Shown here in pieces: positions 59,335 through 64,000 of a stretch of DNA of 64,000 bases. Every line of letters begins with the position of its first letter. Within the stretch, counting starts at the first letter, position 1. The notes below the pieces were generated by a model. The model did not search any database. It was not told where the DNA came from and was given only the letters and a program-made list of their open reading frames with translations. The stretch is taken from positions 124,001 through 188,000 of the forward strand of contig NZ_FQZZ01000003.1 of assembly GCF_900142185.1 (NCBI RefSeq), written 5' to 3'. The position numbers were made by a program, and so were the translations under genes. This DNA is from Lutimaribacter pacificus. Its GTDB lineage: Bacteria > Pseudomonadota > Alphaproteobacteria > Rhodobacterales > Rhodobacteraceae.

Positions 59335-59369
59335 AAACCGCGCGATTTCGCCCCGGAACCGCGCGGTTT
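59335..59369 (+). terminator. hairpin after carA
   Basis: AAACCGCGCG (59335-59344) and CGCGCGGTTT (59360-59369) form a perfect 10-bp stem with a 15-base loop directly after the carA stop codon. The tail TAACCC is not a classic T-run, so efficiency is uncertain. Confidence 0.55.
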
Positions 59370-59383
59370 AACCCGTAATTAAC
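59368..59383 (+). promoter_or_regulatory. CtrA-type full site
   Basis: TTAA-CCCGTAA-TTAAC matches the CtrA consensus TTAA-N7-TTAAC exactly. It lies 42 bases before the GTG start of the glycosyltransferase gene and overlaps the end of the carA hairpin. CtrA controls motility, surface and cell-cycle genes in alphaproteobacteria. Confidence 0.6.
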
Positions 59384-59424
59384 CCCGGCCGGCGCATCCT
59401 GACCGCAAGGAAAGGAATGCGACA

Positions 59425-61356
59425 GTGGCCAGACCCCGCCCAGACACGCGCCGCGCCCCCGCGCCCGCCGCGAAACCGGCCCGCAACCTCGCGGCGTACC
59501 TGCGCCGCTCGGGCGCGGTGGCGCCGTCGGTTCTGCTGAACGCACAAAGCGCCCTGCGCCATCAGGATGCGACGCTGGCCGAGCTGCTGCTGGGCAACGG
59601 CGCGATGTCGCCCGATGCGATGGCGGCGGCGCAGGCGGGCTATCTTGGCGTGCCGCTTTTCGATCCCTCGCGGCACAGCCCCGATCCGGCGGGCGTTCAC
59701 GCGCTGGGGCCGGCCACCTGCCTGCGCATGGCCATACTGCCCGCGCGGCTGCCGGGCGGGCGGCCATGCCTCGTGGTGGCGCGGCCCGAGCGGCTGGCCA
59801 CGCAGCGCGCCGCCCTGCCCGACCGCTGGCGGGACGCGCCGGTCATCATCGCCACCGAGGCCGCGATACAGGACCGCGTGGCCGCCATCGCCCGCAACAC
59901 CCTGACCGCCGCCGCCTCGGCCCGCGTGCCGGAAAGCGAAAGCTGCCGCAACTGGGGCAAGGCGCCGGGGCGGCGAATCGCCCTCACGCTGGCGGGGCTG
60001 GTGCTGTGCCTTGCGCTGACGCTGGCCTTTCCGGTGCAGGTGTTCACCGCGCTCGTGCTCTGGGCCAGCTTCACCCTGCTGGTGGCCGGGCTGCACAAAA
60101 GCGCCGCGGTGCTGGCATTTCTGACCACCCCACGCCGCCGCCCCGGCCTGCCGCCGCCGCCGGCCGGGAAACTGCCGCGCGTGTCGGTCCTCGTGCCGCT
60201 CTTTCGTGAGCGTGACGTGGCCACCGTGCTGGTGGAACGCCTGTCGCGGCTAACCTATCCCAAGGCGCTGCTCGACGTGGTACTGGTGCTGGAGGAGGCC
60301 GACGACCTGACCCGCGAGGTGCTGGAGGATGCGACCCTGCCGCCCTGGATGCGGGTGGTGGTGGTGCCCGACGGCCATCCGCGCACGAAACCGCGCGCGA
60401 TGAACTATGCGCTGGATTTCTGCCGCGGCGACATCATCGGCATCTGGGATGCCGAGGACGCCCCCGCCCCCGACCAGGTCGACCGGATCGCCGCGCGTTT
60501 CCTGACCGCGCCGGACGACGTGGTCTGCCTGCAGGGGGTGCTGGATTACTACAACCCGCGCCAGACCTGGCTGGCGCGCTGTTTCACCGTGGAATACGCC
60601 ACCTGGTTCCGGGTGATGATGCCGGGCATGGCGCGGCTGGGCTTTGCCATCCCGCTGGGCGGCACGACGCTGTTCTTTCGCCGCGACGCGCTGGAACGGC
60701 TGGGTGGCTGGGACGCCCATAACGTGACCGAGGATGCCGACCTGGGCTTTCGCCTGGCGCGCCACGGATACCGCACCGAGATGATCGCCACCACCACCGG
60801 CGAAGAGGCGAATTGCCACCTCTGGCCGTGGGTGCGGCAACGCTCGCGCTGGCTCAAGGGCTACATGGTCACGTGGATGGTGCACATGCGCCGCCCGGGG
60901 CTGCTGTGGCGCCAGATCGGCCCGTGGCGGTTCCTTGGGATGCAGACCCACTTCATCACCGCGCTGTCGCAATTCCTGCTGGCGCCGCTTCTATGGTCGT
61001 TCTGGCTGATCCCGCTGGGGCTGTGGCACCCGCTGGAAACCTTCCTTCCGCGCGAGATACTGTGGACCATGGGCAAGCTGTTCCTGGGTATCGAGATCCT
61101 GACGCTGGGCGCGGCGCTGATCGCGGTGCGCGGGCGCGACCACCGGCACCTGGTCCCGTGGCTGCCGGCGATGCATCTCTATTTCCCGCTGGGCTGCATC
61201 GCCGCCTACAAGGCGCTGTGGGAACTGGTGGCCGCGCCCTTCTACTGGGACAAGACGGCGCATGGGCTGTCGCTGCCGCTGCGCGGTCGCGGGCTACTCC
61301 TCCAGGCGCTTGATCGCCCCGGAATCGAGCTTGAGCCGGGTCACGAACGCCTTTGA
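59425..61356 (+). CDS. family 2 glycosyltransferase with N-terminal MshEN-like domain
   Basis: A 643-residue membrane glycosyltransferase. Residues about 25-165 resemble the N-terminal domain of secretion ATPases (MshEN/GspE-N), which can bind cyclic-di-GMP. Then come two hydrophobic segments (about 185-225) and a GT2 domain with catalytic aspartates in WDAEDAPAPDQ and TEDADLGFR, and a QRSRW motif typical of processive synthases, followed by four or so hydrophobic segments. It probably makes an exported polysaccharide. The start is GTG after AAGGAA. It overlaps the convergent GntR gene by 63 bases. Confidence 0.85.
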   Translation: MARPRPDTRRAPAPAAKPARNLAAYLRRSGAVAPSVLLNAQSALRHQDATLAELLLGNGAMSPDAMAAAQAGYLGVPLFDPSRHSPDPAGVHALGPATCLRMAILPARLPGGRPCLVVARPERLATQRAALPDRWRDAPVIIATEAAIQDRVAAIARNTLTAAASARVPESESCRNWGKAPGRRIALTLAGLVLCLALTLAFPVQVFTALVLWASFTLLVAGLHKSAAVLAFLTTPRRRPGLPPPPAGKLPRVSVLVPLFRERDVATVLVERLSRLTYPKALLDVVLVLEEADDLTREVLEDATLPPWMRVVVVPDGHPRTKPRAMNYALDFCRGDIIGIWDAEDAPAPDQVDRIAARFLTAPDDVVCLQGVLDYYNPRQTWLARCFTVEYATWFRVMMPGMARLGFAIPLGGTTLFFRRDALERLGGWDAHNVTEDADLGFRLARHGYRTEMIATTTGEEANCHLWPWVRQRSRWLKGYMVTWMVHMRRPGLLWRQIGPWRFLGMQTHFITALSQFLLAPLLWSFWLIPLGLWHPLETFLPREILWTMGKLFLGIEILTLGAALIAVRGRDHRHLVPWLPAMHLYFPLGCIAAYKALWELVAAPFYWDKTAHGLSLPLRGRGLLLQALDRPGIELEPGHERL

Positions 61357-61950
61357 GATATGATCCTTCAGCATCTGGTAGGCGGTCTGCTCGTCGCGCT
61401 TGGCGATGGCATCGACGATGGCATTATGCTCGGCGATCGTGTCCTGCCCCCGGCCCTCGGCCGCGATCGAGGTGGTGGCCATCAGCGCCATCGAGCGGTG
61501 CACGAGGTCAAGCTGCTGCACCAGGTAGCGGTTGTGGCTGGCCAGGTGGATCTGCTTGTGAAAGCGGCGGTTGGCGCGGCTCAGCGCCTTGGGCTGATCG
61601 ACAAGCGTGCGGTCCTCCTCGACCATATCGCGCAGCACGCGGATCTCTTCCTCGGTGGCGTGGCGCGCGGCCAGCCGGGCGGCCAGCCCCTCAAGCTCGG
61701 CGCGCACCACGTAAAGCTCGCTGAGCTGGTTGTGGTCCAGCGACGCCACGATCAGCGACCGCCCGTCCCGCGCCAGCAGCGACTGCGTTTCCAGCCGTTG
61801 CAGCGCCTCGCGGATGGGCGTGCGCGACACCCCGAAGCGGTCGGCCAGTTCGCTTTCCACAAGGCGGTCGCCGGGCCGGTATATGCCGCTGTCGATCGCC
61901 TCGAGGATCAGCGTATAGGCATCCTTTTGCGCCGGTTTGAATTCGGTCAT
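61294..61950 (-). CDS. GntR-family transcriptional regulator
   Basis: A 218-residue regulator. The N-terminal winged helix-turn-helix shows RPGDRLVESELADRFGVSRT. The C-terminal FCD-type ligand domain (residues 80-218) has the metal/ligand histidine pattern seen in FadR/VanR regulators (RRFHKQIHLASHN). It likely senses a carboxylic or sugar acid. Ends inside the convergent glycosyltransferase gene. Confidence 0.88.
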   Translation of the reverse strand: MTEFKPAQKDAYTLILEAIDSGIYRPGDRLVESELADRFGVSRTPIREALQRLETQSLLARDGRSLIVASLDHNQLSELYVVRAELEGLAARLAARHATEEEIRVLRDMVEEDRTLVDQPKALSRANRRFHKQIHLASHNRYLVQQLDLVHRSMALMATTSIAAEGRGQDTIAEHNAIVDAIAKRDEQTAYQMLKDHISKAFVTRLKLDSGAIKRLEE

Positions 61951-62052
61951 TCGCGGTTCCCTTTCCTGAACCGTGCAAACCTGCCCTGTCCGCCCCGCGC
62001 AATCAAGCCACCCCGCCTTGTGCGCGGCGCCGCGCCGCAGTAGGTTCGCGCC

Positions 62053-62697
62053 ATGCCGCGTGAAAAATTCGCCCATGTGGATGCGTGGGTCTTCGACCTC
62101 GACAACACCTTGTACCCGCCGCAGGCGCGCCTGTTCGACCAGATCGAGGCGCGCATGACGCAATTCGTCATGGATCAGCTTGGCGTGGATCACGCCCGCG
62201 CCAATCACCTGCGCCGGCATTACTGGGGCACTTACGGCACCACGCTGGCCGGGCTGATGCGCGAACACGGGATCGACCCGGGCCCCTACCTGGTCGAGGT
62301 GCATGACATATCGCTCGACCACCTGGTGCCCGACCCCGAGCTTGCCGCCGCCATCACCGACCTGCCGGGGCGGCGCATCGTGTTCACCAATGGCAGCGCG
62401 CCCTATGCCGAACGGGTGCTGGCCGCGCGCGGGCTGACCGGGCTGTTCGACGCGATCTATGGCGTCGAACATGCCGAATTCCGGCCCAAGCCCGAGCGGC
62501 AGGCGTTCGAGACGATATTCGCACAGGACGGGCTGGCGCCCGAACGCGCCGCGATGTTCGAGGACGATCCGCGCAACCTGGCCGCCCCGCACGAGATGGG
62601 GATGCGCACCGTCCACGTGGCCCCCGACCGCCTCCATGCCGCGCATATCCACCACCATACCGACGACCTGTCAGGCTTCCTGTCGAAACTGGTCTGA
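62053..62697 (+). CDS. HAD-family phosphatase (pyrimidine 5'-nucleotidase-like)
   Basis: A 214-residue haloacid dehalogenase-type phosphatase. The nucleophile and acid are in VFDLDNTLYPP, motif II in VFTNGSAPYAERVL, and motif III/IV in KPERQAF and MFEDDPRNLAAP. The pattern, with an N-terminal WVFDLDNTLYP, fits the group of bacterial pyrimidine 5'-nucleotidases. It is divergent from the GntR gene. Confidence 0.9.
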   Translation: MPREKFAHVDAWVFDLDNTLYPPQARLFDQIEARMTQFVMDQLGVDHARANHLRRHYWGTYGTTLAGLMREHGIDPGPYLVEVHDISLDHLVPDPELAAAITDLPGRRIVFTNGSAPYAERVLAARGLTGLFDAIYGVEHAEFRPKPERQAFETIFAQDGLAPERAAMFEDDPRNLAAPHEMGMRTVHVAPDRLHAAHIHHHTDDLSGFLSKLV

Positions 62698-62797
62698 CAT
62701 CCAGGGGGGCGCAGTGTCGCACTGCGGCAATCCGCGCCTTCCATTCGCTTTCATGAATGTTAGCTAGTCCTTCACCTGTGAAGCAGAAAGGACGACC

Positions 62798-63013
62798 ATG
62801 ACCCTTGCCGATACCCAGACCAGCCACGCCCCCGCCACCAGGCCCGCGAGGGACGAAACCGTGCTGGCCCGCAAGATCCTGCTGACCGTGCTCATGGTCT
62901 TGATCGCCTGGGGGCTGGCCATTGCGAAATGGGGCGTGCCGGGGCTCTATCTTCCTGCGCTGGCGATGGTGCCGGTGATGTATGTCATCCTGATCCTGAT
63001 CAGCCGCGGCTGA
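62798..63013 (+). CDS. small membrane protein, hypothetical
   Basis: A 71-residue protein with a 22-residue polar N-terminus and two hydrophobic segments (about residues 26-43 and 48-68). The ATG at 62798 is preceded by AAAGGAC. I do not recognise a family. It precedes the UbiH-type gene on the same strand by 84 bases. Confidence 0.65.
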   Translation: MTLADTQTSHAPATRPARDETVLARKILLTVLMVLIAWGLAIAKWGVPGLYLPALAMVPVMYVILILISRG

Positions 63014-63097
63014 CCGCGATTTCGGACGGGACAGGATGCCGCTTGGAAACCCGCCCCGTCCCGGCCTAGATTGCCCCCGGACAGGAGGCATCAGGCC

Positions 63098-64000
63098 ATG
63101 ACCCATCAGACAGTCGATATTCTGGTCTCCGGCGGCGGTGTCGCCGGGCTGACCGCGGCGGCGGTATTCGGAAGCGCGGGATTTTCGGTGATCTGCGTCG
63201 ATCCCGCCCCCCCGGTGACCGAGCGCGACGCCGAAGGCAGCGATCTGCGCACCACCGCCTTTCTGCAGCCCGCGCAGGCGCTGCTGGAGCGCGCCGGCCT
63301 GTGGGCGCGGCTGGCGCCCCATGCCGCCGACCTGCAGATCATGCGCATCGTCGATGCCGGCGGGCCGGAACCGGCGGCGCGGCTGACGCGGGATTTCAAC
63401 GCCTCGGACATTTCCGACCGCCCGTTTGGCTGGAACCTGCCGAACTGGCTGCTGCGGCGCGAGATGGTGGCGCGGCTGGGCGAGATGCCGAATGTCGAGT
63501 TTCGCCCCGGCACCGGCACGCGATCCGTCTTTACCCGCGAGGGCGAGGCGCGCGTGGGCCTGTCGGACGGCAGCGCGGTGCGGTGCCGGCTGGTGATCGC
63601 GGCGGACGGGCGCAATTCGCCGGTGCGCGAGGCGGTGGGCGTGCCGGTGAAAACCATCCGTTACGGGCAAAAGGCGCTGGCCTTTGCCGTCACCCACCCG
63701 ATCCCGCATGAGAATATCTCGACCGAGATCCACCGCTCGGGCGGACCCTTCACGCTGGTGCCGCTGCCAGATTACGAGGGGCGGCCCAGCTCGGCCGTGG
63801 TCTGGATGGAACACGGCCCCGAAGCCATGCGCCTGTCGCGCCTGGACGTGCCGGAGTTCGAGGCGGCGATGAACGACCGGTCCTGCCTGCTTTACGGTCC
63901 GCTGACGCTGGCCTCGCGCCGGACGGTCTGGCCGATCATCAGCCAGATCGCGCGGCGCATGTATGCCGAGCGCGTGGCGCTGGTGGCCGAGGCCGCGCAT
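63098..64000 (+). CDS. UbiH/UbiF-type FAD hydroxylase (cut by window end)
   Basis: The first 301 residues of a flavin monooxygenase of the ubiquinone-biosynthesis family, running off the window. The FAD-binding motif is VSGGGVAGLTAAA at residues 10-22, the second dinucleotide motif is VIAADGRNSPVR, and the third begins in LVAEAAH, where many relatives have GDAAH. GGAGG precedes the ATG at 63098. Which ring position it hydroxylates cannot be told. Confidence 0.85.
   Translation, partial: MTHQTVDILVSGGGVAGLTAAAVFGSAGFSVICVDPAPPVTERDAEGSDLRTTAFLQPAQALLERAGLWARLAPHAADLQIMRIVDAGGPEPAARLTRDFNASDISDRPFGWNLPNWLLRREMVARLGEMPNVEFRPGTGTRSVFTREGEARVGLSDGSAVRCRLVIAADGRNSPVREAVGVPVKTIRYGQKALAFAVTHPIPHENISTEIHRSGGPFTLVPLPDYEGRPSSAVVWMEHGPEAMRLSRLDVPEFEAAMNDRSCLLYGPLTLASRRTVWPIISQIARRMYAERVALVAEAAH

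Overview
The window is GC-rich alphaproteobacterial chromosome, most likely from the Rhodobacteraceae/Roseobacter group. This is inferred from a full Sox gene order, several protein families I associate with that group (DUF2927 and DUF6778-type lipoproteins, DUF2852, SoxR of the SqrR/BigR type), ArsR and FnrL-type sites, and very compact gene packing. No transposase, integrase, plasmid, phage or CRISPR signal was found.

Layout. 1-5.5 kb: a MoxR-type ATPase, a DUF2927 lipoprotein, a small membrane protein and a CoxE-like VWA protein, then an Asp/Glu-racemase-family enzyme and an M48 protease. 5.6-8.2 kb: a structured intergenic repeat, a PIN-domain protein coupled to an rRNA methyltransferase, and a lipoprotein. 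8.4-16.4 kb: the Entner-Doudoroff pair edd-eda, glnE with a small overlapping partner, YbaK, DUF2852 behind two TGT-N11-ACA palindromes, an RDD protein and bpt. 16.6-19.2 kb: a leader peptide and attenuator-like terminator followed by ilvB-ilvN. 19.2-27.8 kb: a possibly leaderless HTH regulator, a Rieske oxygenase with a 70-residue partner, two divergent flavin/GcvT dehydrogenases and a MobA-like protein, suggesting methylated-amine (betaine/dimethylglycine-type) catabolism. 27.7-35.5 kb: three Hint-domain genes in a row, the largest a 1738-residue RTX/cadherin-like repeat protein. 36.2-37.5 kb: tRNA-Leu(CAA), YqaA and DsbB.

37.5-49.8 kb is a complete sulfur-oxidation locus: soxVWXYZABCDEF on the minus strand, diverging from soxS-soxR-soxT on the plus strand. 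SoxXA, SoxYZ, SoxB and SoxCD form the periplasmic thiosulfate-oxidising system. SoxV, SoxW and SoxS move reductant to the periplasm, SoxEF is a flavocytochrome sulfide dehydrogenase, SoxT is a sulfur transporter, and SoxR is a two-cysteine ArsR repressor. Candidate SoxR operators lie in the soxV/soxS and soxW/soxX gaps. A terminator separates soxD from soxEF.

49.8-64 kb: an inverted copy of the 5.6-kb repeat, an acyl-CoA dehydrogenase, tRNA-Leu(GAG), a DUF2306 protein, a membrane LytTR regulator coupled to a DsbA-like protein, lipB, a cytochrome c2 and aa3 oxidase subunit I behind a perfect FNR-type box. Then come DUF2244, YqeY, carA, a CtrA-type full site before a glycosyltransferase with an MshEN-like N-terminus, a GntR regulator, a HAD phosphatase and a truncated UbiH-type hydroxylase at the window edge. 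The cytochrome c2 and oxidase are plausible acceptors for Sox-derived electrons, but that link is inference.
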